This document shows, piece after piece, positions 7,501 through 15,047 of a stretch of DNA of 29,999 bases. The first letter of the stretch is position 1. Each line of letters starts with the position of its first letter. Made by a program: the position numbers and the translations under genes. Origin of the DNA: Deltaproteobacteria bacterium UBA5754 (GTDB lineage: Bacteria > Desulfobacterota > Dissulfuribacteria > Dissulfuribacterales > UBA5754); the NCBI GenBank assembly GCA_002419025.1, contig DIFG01000044.1, forward strand, positions 1 to 29,999. The letters run 5' to 3'. The notes below the pieces were generated by a model that worked only from the letters and a program-made list of their open reading frames with translations, was not told the origin of the DNA and searched no databases.

Positions 7501-9806
7501 CCGAGGGGCCATGAGACCCCTGAAAGGTGGGAAAACCTTTCGTAAGCCTCGTCGAGGCTAAGTGCGAGGACGTCGTGGATCGTGAGCCCGTCCCAATGGA
7601 CCGAGAGGACCTCACGGGAAAATCTCGTCCCATGGCAGACCGGACACGGAAGCATGATGTCAGGAAGGAACTGCATCTCGATCACCTCGCTCCCCTGCCC
7701 CTTGCAGGCTTCGCATCTGCCTGCCGCGCTGTTGAACGAGAATGCGCCGGGGCCGAGCCCGAGACCCTGGGCCTCGGAGGTCTCGGCGAAGAGCCTCCGG
7801 ATGCCGTCGAGGGCATGGAGATACGATGCCGGGCACGCCCGAGGGGTACGCCCTACCGGGCTCTGGTCGACGAGTATGACGCTTCGGAGATGTTCGAGCC
7901 CTTCCATGACATCGAATGGACCGGGAGGATCGGTGGGTATTCCCTGTGCCCTTAGGACGGCCCGGTAAAGGACCCCATCGACGAGGGAGGATTTCCCAGA
8001 TCCCGAGACCCCTGTCACGGCCGTGATGCGGCCGATGGGAAAGGAGACTGTGATGTCCTTGAGATTGTTCGCCCGGGCACCCTGAAGCACGATCCTACGC
8101 GTGCGCGAAGTCACGAGCCTCCTCGATCTTCTCCCTTCGGGAATCTGGAAACGCGGGAGAGGACGGGGAGGGCCGAGATACGTGATCTCCCCGCCCCGGT
8201 CCCCTGAGCCCGGCCCCATCTCCACGACCAGATCGGATCCGCCGATGATCCCGGGATCGTGTTCCACTGCGACCACCGTGTTTTTACGGGCCGTGAGCCC
8301 CTTCATGAGGCCGAAGATACGGGCTGTGTCCATGGGATGGAGCCCGCCTGTGGGCTCGTCCAGGACATAGAGGGTTTCGGAAAGCTCCGTCCCGATGGCC
8401 CGTGCAATGGATACCCGGGCGACCTCTCCGCCTGAAAGGGTACGGGACTGGCGGTCCAGGGTGAGGTAGTCAAGACCGGCCCCGCAGAGGGTTAGAAGAC
8501 GGGAAGAGAGATCCTCCACGAGCTGACGTACGGCAGGGTCGTGGTTTGACTTCGATCTGAGCCCCTCCACCCAGGAAAGGGCACTTTTGATGTCGAGGGA
8601 ATAAAAATCGAAGATCCGAAGGCCGCTGAGGCGGTACCAGCCCGTCTCGGGCCGAAACCGGCTTCCCCCGCACTCCGGACACGTGTGATAGGCCCGGTAA
8701 CGGGAAAGGAGGATGCGGATATGGGACTTGTAGCGCCTGGTCTCCAGATACTCGAAAACGGCCTTGACACCTTTCCAGCCTTCCTGTCCGAAAAGGATCC
8801 CGCTTTGCGCATCCTCTGATAGATCGCCCCATGGGCGATCCGTCGGGATCCCTTCTTTCCGACACCACTCCATGAGGTCTGCCTTTTCCTCATCCCAGTT
8901 CTCAAAGGGACGAATGGCCCCACCCGCAATGGAAAGGGATGGGTCCGGAACGACCAGGTCCCAGTCGATGGAAAGGACCCGCCCAAAACCCTGGCAGCGT
9001 GGACAGGCACCGGCCGGCGAATTGAAGGAAAAGAGATTGGGATTCGGGGCGGGAAAGGCTCTGTCACATTCCGGGCAGTGCATCCCACGGCTTGCCCGAA
9101 TGACCTCTCCGTCCGGCATATGGACGGCGAGTCTTCCGCCTCCGATCCTGTAGGCCTGTTCCACCGAATCTGCGATGCGCGCCGAGTCCGCGGATGCCAG
9201 GGGAAAGCGGTCGATCACGATCTCGACCTCCCCGCCTCTTCCCCATCCACCAGGGCCGAGTTCCATGACCTCTTGCCCCACAAGTTGCCGGAAATAGCCT
9301 GCCGCCACGAGTTCGGGGATCCGACCCAAAGGGACGCGTGCTGTCATGACTGCGACCCCGTCCTGGCCTTCCCCCCTTTTTTTGGCAAGGAGGACGGCCA
9401 CGTCCCTGGGGGCCTGGTCGAGGACGGGCCTACCGCAGCCCGGACAGAAGAGCCGGGCCGCACGGAAGAACAGGTGACGGGCCGAATAGGTGACCTCCGC
9501 CAGGGTTCCCACAGTGGATCGCGCGCTCCTGACCGGGTTGGCCTGGGAGATGGCGACCGCTGCCGGCAGGTTCTCTATGGCCCGGGCCGGAGGCCGGGGA
9601 AGACGCTCGAGGAACTGACGCGCGTACGGAGAAAAGGTCTCTATGTAGCGCCGCTGGGCCTCGGCGTAGAGGGTATCGAGGGCAAGGGAGGACTTCCCCG
9701 CCCCTGACGGCCCGGTGATGGCGATGAGTATCCCGACCGGGAGATCCAAATCAATGGCCTTGAGGTTATGAAGCGATAAACCCCTCAGGCTTATTGTAGG
9801 CTGCAT
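4578..9806 (-). CDS. uvrA: Tandem double-length UvrA (excinuclease ABC subunit A)
   Basis: The 1742-residue product is two UvrA proteins in one chain; a usual UvrA is about 940 residues. UvrA is the damage-sensing ABC ATPase of nucleotide excision repair and loads UvrB. There are four P-loops (about residues 32-40, 599-607, 943-951, 1433-1441) and four ABC signatures LSGGE (457, 788, 1283, 1623). Each half repeats the UvrA order: P-loop, UvrB-binding region opening with a CPxCGR zinc motif (about 121 and 1032), CPEC...CPxC insertion (244-271 and 1158-1185), signature, second P-loop, then the CxAC...CxxC zinc module (698-724 and 1533-1559). Four VEHD/IEHN switch histidines are present. The second half is closer to canonical (TPTVAIEQRTSRSGPKSTV), the first more diverged (LPAAVAISQANPVRSARSTV). 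The same arrangement is known from chlamydial UvrA. The ATG at 9806 has no strong ribosome-binding site. Confidence 0.93.
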   Translation of the reverse strand: MQPTISLRGLSLHNLKAIDLDLPVGILIAITGPSGAGKSSLALDTLYAEAQRRYIETFSPYARQFLERLPRPPARAIENLPAAVAISQANPVRSARSTVGTLAEVTYSARHLFFRAARLFCPGCGRPVLDQAPRDVAVLLAKKRGEGQDGVAVMTARVPLGRIPELVAAGYFRQLVGQEVMELGPGGWGRGGEVEIVIDRFPLASADSARIADSVEQAYRIGGGRLAVHMPDGEVIRASRGMHCPECDRAFPAPNPNLFSFNSPAGACPRCQGFGRVLSIDWDLVVPDPSLSIAGGAIRPFENWDEEKADLMEWCRKEGIPTDRPWGDLSEDAQSGILFGQEGWKGVKAVFEYLETRRYKSHIRILLSRYRAYHTCPECGGSRFRPETGWYRLSGLRIFDFYSLDIKSALSWVEGLRSKSNHDPAVRQLVEDLSSRLLTLCGAGLDYLTLDRQSRTLSGGEVARVSIARAIGTELSETLYVLDEPTGGLHPMDTARIFGLMKGLTARKNTVVAVEHDPGIIGGSDLVVEMGPGSGDRGGEITYLGPPRPLPRFQIPEGRRSRRLVTSRTRRIVLQGARANNLKDITVSFPIGRITAVTGVSGSGKSSLVDGVLYRAVLRAQGIPTDPPGPFDVMEGLEHLRSVILVDQSPVGRTPRACPASYLHALDGIRRLFAETSEAQGLGLGPGAFSFNSAAGRCEACKGQGSEVIEMQFLPDIMLPCPVCHGTRFSREVLSVHWDGLTIHDVLALSLDEAYERFSHLSGVSWPLGVAIGLGLGHLRLGQPVNTLSGGEAQRLKLARFLAKGVKKGDLFILDEPTRGLSPGETGKVLEALRRITFAGGTVIAVEHDLAIVAAVDWVIDLGPGGGDRGGRVVYEGPPDGLLSCAPSLTGSALRGGLPEPPAPILSEGQWLEDRILIKGARHHNLKDITVSIPKGRFVVVTGVSGSGKSSLAFDIVFAEGQRRYIEGLSSYMRQFIRLYERPDVDRIRGLTPTVAIEQRTSRSGPKSTVATLAEIAHYLRLLYARVSEPVCPSCGRAMESSDEDTLVRELVARVRKEGVILLAPRVRRRKGWHQSELEAALRAGVRRVRIDGKFYRIPPIPGLSRFGEHTIEWVIDPASRTEDTESLVRRALAAGNGDVLMIDASGRESFTSKRRFCPECRIGLPEPDPLLFSFSTRAGACPGCDGLGLDPVNGTACPVCGGSRLTAEARAWRIGGLGIHELFALEVDDADDVLGKWRKERPWPLRLDEIASPLVEAASSRLGFLTGVGLGYIPLDRAGDTLSGGEAQRIRLAAQIGSGLTGLTIVLDEPTIGLHPRDNHRLLDALLSLRAGGNTVLVVEHDEETIRAADWIIDLGPGGGTRGGCVVAEGTFSDIVANPASETGKAFTDPSFGRLQSRGRTPSSWIHFCGASCNNILDIDVSLPLGVFICITGVSGSGKSTLVSEIVAPTVDARIIDPTALPVRCRSVEGVEAISRLAVVDHSPIGRTPRSCPATYVGVLGTIRELFAQVPAARGREFGPSRFSFNTEEGRCPACAGQGSKKISLGFLPDVYITCDLCRGRRYEPATLEIVWRGKNISQVLDMTFEDARDFFSPVPFLFRTLSLVCDLGLGYLTLGQPSPTLSGGEAQRLKIVRELTHPGRGMTLYLLDEPTTGLHRRDVARLVDHISQLVDAGNSVAVIEHNLDVMKAADWIIDLGPEGGKRGGKILFSGGIREFLSSDVPSATRDAILRSLERNENKDR

Positions 9807-9892
9807 GGAATGATGCCGGGGATGTAACTATTCGTCCGTACCGGGGTTCGACGCACCCTCAAGTAACAGGTAACTAATGAAATTTTAATGAT

Positions 9893-9906
9893 ACCGGATT
9901 CCCGGT
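9893..9906 (-). terminator. Possible weak terminator after the SLC13 gene
   Basis: Directly after the stop codon, the minus strand reads ACCGG-GAAT-CCGGT and then an A/T-rich run (ATCATTAAAATTTC). The five-pair stem is short and the T-run is interrupted, so this is only a candidate. The rest of the gap to uvrA (to 9806) holds no gene. Confidence 0.3.
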
Positions 9907-11718
9907 TCACCCGGTGACGCCATAGAAGAAATATATCATGGCCATCATGACACACAGATAAATAATCGTCATGCCCGTTCCGGCCCGGAAGTAATCCACG
10001 GTCCGGTAGCCGCCTGGCCGCATGATAAGGGCGTTAACCTGGTGCGTCGGCAGGACAAAGGTATTGGAACAGGCTACCGCCACGACCAGGGCCGCCATAC
10101 GGGGATCGGCCCCCGCGCTCGCAGCCATGTTCATGGACAGCGGGACCATCAAGACCGTTGCCCCTACATTGGATGCGACGAGGGTAAAAAAGGAGGTGAG
10201 AAGGCCGATGACAGTGAGAAGGACCATGGGAGAGACCGTCCCCAAGGCGCCCATGATGGATTCTGCGATGAATTGCGCCGCTCCTGTCTTTTCAAAGGCT
10301 ATCCCCAGGGGGATCAACCCGCCAAGCAGAAAAACGGTCATCCAGTCCACTGAAGTGTATGCCTCATCGATGGTCATGACGCCGGAAAGGATCATCCCCA
10401 CCGCACCGGCAAGGAGGGCGATGGAAAGCTGGACATTGAAGCCGAGAATCATTACAAGGGAGACGAGCATCCAGCCGACGGCGAATTTCAATTTTTCCGT
10501 TCTGATGATTTCTCCCTTAATCTGTTCGGTAAAGACTAGATCGGGTTTGTCCTTGAGGAGATGGAATTTTTCCCAACGACCCTGGAGGAGGAGGGCATCC
10601 CCTGGATGGAGAACGATATCTGAGATCCCGGCGACAAAGACCTTGTTCGCCCGAAATATGGCCAATGGGTTGACTTGATAACGTTTACGGAATTCGAATC
10701 CGCGCATGGTCTTACCGGCAAGTTCGGAACGAGGCGTGATGATGGCCTCGAGAATGCCGGCATTGTTGGGGGATAGATCTTCGGCAAAGGTGACGAGCTC
10801 CTCTCTAAGGGTCCAGCCCAGATCGCGGGCGAGTCTTTCTACGAACTCACGGGTTCCCACCACGGCGATATCATCGCCAGGATAGACAAGGGTGTCACGT
10901 TTCGGCGAGAAGTTTTTCTGGTTGAGCCGCTTGTGGTAAACGGCTACGACATTGGTGAAGTAAAGGGGACGGATACCTAATGCATCAAGGGTCCGAGATT
11001 CCTCTATCTCATCCGGCACATGGAGCTCGAAAAGGGTTCCCATACCCCGATACGTATCTTTCAGAAGCTCAGACATTGGACCACCGGATTCCTCGCCTTT
11101 CGCGCTCGGCAGCACGACCTTTCCCATAAAGACAAAATAAAGAAGGGCCGAAACGGTCAGGGCGATTCCGATGGGCGTGACGGAAAAAAGACCGAAGGAT
11201 TCCATGTTGGAATCGTAAATTTTCATGAGATCATTTAACAAAATCAAGGGACTGGAGCCTATTAAGGTGATGCAGCCACCGATGATGGCACAGTATCCCA
11301 TGGGGATCAGGATGCGGGAGACCGGTATTCCGGTCTGGCGTCCGATGCGCCGGGCCGCAGGCATGAAAAGGGCGGCGGCGCCGATGTTCTGCATGAAACT
11401 GGAGATCAAGGCCACGGTAGAGGAGATGAGCATGACGATGCGGCTTTCGCTCTTCCCGGCGAACCTGAGGATGAGTCGGGCAAGGGAGTTCATGGCCCCC
11501 GTCTTGTCGAGTCCGGCTCCGATGATGATGACCGCAATGATGGAGACCACCGCATTGCTGGAAAGGCCGCTGATGGCCTCTTGCGGGGTGACGAGCCCCA
11601 AAAGAGGCAAGACGACCATCATGATGATGCCGACCATATCCACTCTCACCCATTCGAAAATGAACATGAGAACGGCAACACCGAGCACGGCCATGACGAG
11701 GATGATTTCTGGCGTCAT
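9907..11718 (-). CDS. SLC13/DASS-family permease with two RCK_C (TrkA-C) domains
   Basis: The 603-residue inner-membrane protein has two hydrophobic halves around a soluble middle. Residues 1-200 contain several helices, with QNIGAAALFMPAARR (110-124) and GGCITLIGSSPLILL (147-161), matching the DASS half-helix/loop pattern. Two RCK_C modules follow at about 225-300 (ending YPGDDIAVVGTREFVERL) and 315-390 (ending HPGDALLLQGRWEKFHLL). The second membrane half (410-600) holds TLVASNVGATVLMVPLS and CSNTFVLPTHQVNAL. Family members move sulfate, dicarboxylates or similar anions with Na+ or H+; the substrate cannot be read here. The ATG at 11718 has an AGGGG site and starts just before the first helix; the frame extends upstream to 11754. 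It is the last gene of the leftward cluster. Confidence 0.85.
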   Translation of the reverse strand: MTPEIILVMAVLGVAVLMFIFEWVRVDMVGIIMMVVLPLLGLVTPQEAISGLSSNAVVSIIAVIIIGAGLDKTGAMNSLARLILRFAGKSESRIVMLISSTVALISSFMQNIGAAALFMPAARRIGRQTGIPVSRILIPMGYCAIIGGCITLIGSSPLILLNDLMKIYDSNMESFGLFSVTPIGIALTVSALLYFVFMGKVVLPSAKGEESGGPMSELLKDTYRGMGTLFELHVPDEIEESRTLDALGIRPLYFTNVVAVYHKRLNQKNFSPKRDTLVYPGDDIAVVGTREFVERLARDLGWTLREELVTFAEDLSPNNAGILEAIITPRSELAGKTMRGFEFRKRYQVNPLAIFRANKVFVAGISDIVLHPGDALLLQGRWEKFHLLKDKPDLVFTEQIKGEIIRTEKLKFAVGWMLVSLVMILGFNVQLSIALLAGAVGMILSGVMTIDEAYTSVDWMTVFLLGGLIPLGIAFEKTGAAQFIAESIMGALGTVSPMVLLTVIGLLTSFFTLVASNVGATVLMVPLSMNMAASAGADPRMAALVVAVACSNTFVLPTHQVNALIMRPGGYRTVDYFRAGTGMTIIYLCVMMAMIYFFYGVTG

Positions 11719-11757
11719 TTCATATCCCCTTTTGTTGACGTGAAAGGGAAACACAAT

Positions 11758-11809
11758 AACACCCTGGGAAGAAGATCCATCTTCGCCAGGGTGTTACGAA
11801 AAACGTAAC
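11758..11809 (-). promoter_or_regulatory. Two overlapping hairpins in the usp-SLC13 gap
   Basis: AACACCCTGG (11758-11767) pairs exactly with CCAGGGTGTT (11786-11795), with an inner GAAGAT/ATCTTC stem. GTTACG (11793-11798) pairs with CGTAAC (11804-11809) around AAAAA. The two stems share 11793-11795, so on the leftward transcript they cannot both be complete. They lie between the universal-stress-like stop and the SLC13 start. The larger stem may attenuate, terminate or stabilise the transcript; the smaller may instead be a protein-binding operator. Only a weak U-run follows the larger stem. Confidence 0.45.
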
Positions 11810-11832
11810 TATCTTAATTTAAATTGTTATCT

Positions 11833-12399
11833 TCATGCAAGGGAACCCTGCAAGGTGCTCAGAGTAAATACCGGGATGTCAGCATGCCCTTTCGTACCGC
11901 CTGCTGCCTCGGGATCCGGGTCAGTCAACACATAGCACAATTCCGGATACTCTGCATGCAACTTTTCAACGATCTCATCCTGATGGCCGATTTCCGCCAG
12001 GTGGCGGAATGCGATCCCGGCGGATTGTGCCCGTTCCTTCATAGATACTACGCAGGATGAACATGCCTCCCTGAATCTGGCAATGGCCTGATCCCTGCCG
12101 TCTTTCGTCATTGAATGAGGCGATGCCATGACGTTCAGTGAAATAACCTCATAGTCCATACGTTTGGCCATCTGGATGGCATAATCCACAAGCCTTTGAG
12201 AAAATTGGTCTCCACTGCCGATGACAAGGATCTTTTGACGTCTCTTTTCCCGATCGGTCATGCAACAGGCAGGTGATTGCTCACCGTGCTCGGCAAAAGC
12301 CATGGCAACAGCGGCATCCTGAAGGGATGAATGTCCCTTTTTTCCCAGATCGACCTGGTTAACTCCTCTTTTTTTTCTTAAAAAACCGAAAAAGGCCAT
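11833..12399 (-). CDS. Universal-stress-like (UspA-fold) protein with N-terminal FAExGE motif
   Basis: The 188-residue product has a basic start (MAFFGFLRKKRG), a short conserved-looking segment LQDAAVAMAFAEHGEQ (26-41), then a UspA-like domain from about residue 56. KILVIGSGDQFSQRLVDYAIQMAKRMDYEV is strand-helix-strand, followed by a region like VEKLHAEYPELCYVLTD and IPVFTL. The usual GxxGx9G(S/T) ATP-binding signature of UspA is not visible, so it may not bind ATP. The ATG at 12399 has GGAGG six bases upstream; a TTG directly before it (12402) is less likely. It lies between the 58-residue gene and the SLC13 permease. Its N-terminal core is shared with the 58-residue protein. Function unknown beyond fold. 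Confidence 0.65.
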   Translation of the reverse strand: MAFFGFLRKKRGVNQVDLGKKGHSSLQDAAVAMAFAEHGEQSPACCMTDREKRRQKILVIGSGDQFSQRLVDYAIQMAKRMDYEVISLNVMASPHSMTKDGRDQAIARFREACSSCVVSMKERAQSAGIAFRHLAEIGHQDEIVEKLHAEYPELCYVLTDPDPEAAGGTKGHADIPVFTLSTLQGSLA

Positions 12400-12533
12400 C
12401 AATAACCTCCATTGAAATAGACCCGTTGTCCGATCGAATCAACCCAAAAAGTTTGGCGACGATGCGAGGAATACAGGACAGGCAGGCAACGAAGCAGATT
12501 CGACAAAATCCTGAGGATCCAGCCAGGAAGCCT

Positions 12534-12710
12534 TCATACCCTCAATTCAGGACGATGGGATTTTCTTGCATCGATCCTCTGGTCCGGACGCTTCCTTTGG
12601 ACGTCTGGACGGAGAAAACTTTTTGAGGTTTGATGTTCTCCTGCCTCAGCAAAGGTGACAGCCATCATAAGTCTGTCCCACATGGTGATCTGACGTTTTT
12701 CTTGCGACAT
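12534..12710 (-). CDS. 58-residue protein with MAVTFAEAGEH motif
   Basis: This small gene is supported by an excellent Shine-Dalgarno sequence (AAGGAGG, eight bases before the ATG at 12710) and by a sigma-54-type promoter about 55 bases upstream. The product starts MSQEKRQITMWDRLMMAVTFAEAGEH; the F-A-E-x-G-E core (20-25) also occurs in the N terminus of the downstream universal-stress-like protein (35-40). The C-terminal half is rich in Arg, Lys and Pro with no recognised fold. A 3' frameshift of a longer gene cannot be excluded. The 134-base gap to the next gene holds nothing else I can identify. Role unknown; it may be a regulator or adaptor in the same stress locus. Confidence 0.6.
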   Translation of the reverse strand: MSQEKRQITMWDRLMMAVTFAEAGEHQTSKSFLRPDVQRKRPDQRIDARKSHRPELRV

Positions 12711-13010
12711 GGTGCGATCCTCCTTGAAAATGAGATGGATGTGCATTATTTCTTAAATTTTAATGCATAACATATGCCAAAATAAATTCTGTTGTTTAAT
12801 TTGTCGAAATTACAGCTATTTTTGTTATTTTTTTACTTCTATTTCCTTTACTCTTATGTTTCCGAATGTAACATCCCTTTTTGATGAAAAGACTTATTTA
12901 TTACAAAAAAACAAGATATTATGATGTGTTGCCTGTATCTCCTACTATTATTGCAATATGTAACGCCTGAAACAGCGCCTTCTCGCAATCACTGAAAGAA
13001 GGAGGAATGA
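12711..13010. other. AT-rich divergent regulatory region
   Basis: This 300-base gap lies between the leftward 58-residue gene and the rightward lon-like gene and is much more AT-rich than the flanking genes. It holds the sigma-54-type promoter for the leftward operon and, at 13001-13005, the GGAGG ribosome-binding site of the lon-like gene. GAATGTAACATCC and AATATGTAACGCC share TGTAAC with the hairpin before the SLC13 gene, but the match is too short to call an operator. I could not pick a convincing promoter for the rightward gene. Confidence 0.5.
12764..12779 (-). promoter_or_regulatory. Candidate sigma-54 (-24/-12) promoter
   Basis: The minus strand reads TGGCATATGTTATGCA. Compared with the consensus TGGCAC-N5-TTGCA it keeps TGGCA, the essential GG and GC at correct spacing, and TGCA; one T of the -12 box is A. 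The predicted start lies near 12753, about 40 bases before the ATG of the 58-residue gene. Sigma-54 promoters need an NtrC-type activator; no such gene is in the window. Confidence 0.55.
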
Positions 13011-15047
13011 ATGGGGTTGTTTACACGATGGCAGGGGTCTGAGCAGGAAGAACAAACCTCTCCTGAGACGGATAAATTACGCGAATCGGTTCGCTTGGCG
13101 GAAATGCCTTCGTTCGTGGAGAAAGCGGCCCTGAAAGAGATCGAAAGGCTCGAAAGAACGAGCTGCGCCGCCACCGAGTACACGATCGGCATAAATTATC
13201 TGGAATATCTCACAGGACTTCCATGGAACACCTATTCGGAAGACAATCTGGACATCGTCCATGCCCAGAAAATCCTCGATGAGGAGCATTACGGCCTCCA
13301 TGATGTGAAGGAACGGATCATGGAATATCTGGCCGTCCGCATCCTGAAACTTACAACCCCTCAGGCGGTCCTGTTCGTCGACGACGAAAAGACCGCCCGC
13401 ACCAACATGAAACACGTCCTGACCAAAGACGGCTACGATGTCGAAACAGCCGCTGACGGAATGGAGGCACTGGATCTACTTGGGAAAAGACGCTTCGATC
13501 TCGTCATCACCGACCTGAAGATGCCCGGCGCAGACGGAATGGATGTGCTCAAAGGGGCAAAAAGCATGAATCCTCAGACCGAGGTCATCATCGTCACCGG
13601 ATACGCGACAACACCCATCGCTGTGGAGGCCATGAAAAAGGGCTCCTTTTACGTCCTTTCCAAGCCGTTTCAACTGGAAGATCTCCGAAAAACCATAACA
13701 GAGGCCTTGGCAAACAAAAAAAGACAGCTCTGCGCCAAGGGTCCGATCCTTTGTTTCGTCGGCCCGCCTGGAACCGGAAAGACATCTCTCCAGAAGTCCA
13801 TCGCCAAATGTCTTGGCCGACAATTCATCCGTATTTCCTTGGCTGGAATGAAGGATGAAGCCGAGATCCGCGGCCACCGCCGCAGCTATGTGGGGGCGCT
13901 TCCCGGTCGGATCATACAGGAAATCCGTCGGGCCGGGACAAAAAATCCAGTCATCTCCCTGGATGAAATCGACAAGATCGGTCAGGAATTCAAAGGGGAT
14001 CCGGCATCCGCCCTTCTTGAAGTCCTCGATCACAGTCAAAACACCCATTTCATAGACCATTATCTCGATCTGCCCTTTGATCTCTCGCGAGTCATGTTCA
14101 TCGCCACGGCAAATACCATCGACCCCATCCCTCCTCCCCTCCTTGACCGAATGGAACTCATCCATTTCCACGGTTACACAGATGAAGAGAAGGAAGAAAT
14201 CGCATTCACCCATCTCATCCCCCGGGAGATGGAAGAGGCGGGTCTCTCGCCCCGTTCCCTGACCTTCACCCGCGAGGCCGTGCGGAAAATCGTTCAGGAC
14301 TATACACAAGAGGCGGGTCTGCGGAATCTGGAAAGACAGATCGCCTCCATCTGCAGGAAAACGGCCCGGGAGATCCTTGCCGGCGACGGTCGCATAAAAT
14401 CCATTGAAATCACGCCGGATTCGGTGGAGAAATATCTCGGTGCACGAAAATTTTTCCTCGAGGTCGCAGATGAAAGGGGACGAATCGGCGTTGCCACGGG
14501 CCTTGCCCTGACAGAAGCGGGCGGAAGGATCCTTTTCATCGAGGTGACCATCATGAAAGGCAAGGAAAATCTCATCCTCACCGGTTCCCTCGGAGACGTC
14601 ATGAAGGAATCGGCCCATGCGGCACTAAGCTATGTGCGCAGCAATGCAGCGGCCTTTGACATCGACGAGAATTTTTTCGAAGGTCACGACATACATATCC
14701 ATGTGCCGGCAGGAGCGGTTCCCAAGGATGGACCGTCGGCTGGGCTCACGATCGCCATTGCCCTCGTTTCCCTGCTAACCAAACGCCCCCTTCGGCGAGA
14801 CGTAGCCCTCACCGGAGAACTCACGCTAAGCGGACGGATCCTTCCGGTGGGTGGGATCCGGGACAAGATCCTCGCGGCGCGCCGGGCAGGGATGAAGACC
14901 GTCATCCTGCCCCTCTCAAACGAGGCAGATCTGCGAGAAATCCCCTCAGACATCCTGGACGACATGCGGATCGTCACCACCGACGACGTGGTTGAAGTGG
15001 CCCGGCTGGCCCTGGATGGAGCCTCATTCCCGCCCTGTCATTCCTGA
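13011..15047 (+). CDS. Lon-type protease with inserted response-regulator receiver domain
   Basis: The 678-residue product is a Lon (S16) protease with unusual architecture. Residues 28-113 match the helical segment that precedes the AAA+ domain in Lon (EYTIGINYLEYLTGLPW, EEHYGLHDVKERIMEYLAVRIL); the LonN substrate domain is absent. A complete receiver follows at about 117-232: acidic pair D124/D125, phospho-acceptor D168 in VITDLKMPG, T196 in VTGYAT, K218 in SKPF. Lon then resumes exactly at the P-loop GPPGTGKTS (251-259), with Walker B SLDEIDK (D318, E319), ATAN sensor (N368) and GLRNLER (436-442). The proteolytic domain has Ser576 in PKDGPSAG and Lys619 in GGIRDK, 43 residues apart as in E. 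coli Lon (679/722). The enzyme should be an active ATP-dependent protease whose unfoldase may be switched by phosphorylation. GGAGG lies five bases before the ATG. Confidence 0.92.
   Translation: MGLFTRWQGSEQEEQTSPETDKLRESVRLAEMPSFVEKAALKEIERLERTSCAATEYTIGINYLEYLTGLPWNTYSEDNLDIVHAQKILDEEHYGLHDVKERIMEYLAVRILKLTTPQAVLFVDDEKTARTNMKHVLTKDGYDVETAADGMEALDLLGKRRFDLVITDLKMPGADGMDVLKGAKSMNPQTEVIIVTGYATTPIAVEAMKKGSFYVLSKPFQLEDLRKTITEALANKKRQLCAKGPILCFVGPPGTGKTSLQKSIAKCLGRQFIRISLAGMKDEAEIRGHRRSYVGALPGRIIQEIRRAGTKNPVISLDEIDKIGQEFKGDPASALLEVLDHSQNTHFIDHYLDLPFDLSRVMFIATANTIDPIPPPLLDRMELIHFHGYTDEEKEEIAFTHLIPREMEEAGLSPRSLTFTREAVRKIVQDYTQEAGLRNLERQIASICRKTAREILAGDGRIKSIEITPDSVEKYLGARKFFLEVADERGRIGVATGLALTEAGGRILFIEVTIMKGKENLILTGSLGDVMKESAHAALSYVRSNAAAFDIDENFFEGHDIHIHVPAGAVPKDGPSAGLTIAIALVSLLTKRPLRRDVALTGELTLSGRILPVGGIRDKILAARRAGMKTVILPLSNEADLREIPSDILDDMRIVTTDDVVEVARLALDGASFPPCHS

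Noticed and set aside
13476..14618. Long minus-strand open frame (380 codons) opposite the receiver-Lon gene
   Set aside because: It lies wholly antisense to a gene with intact catalytic motifs, and its translation shows no recognisable domain; it is a by-product of codon use.
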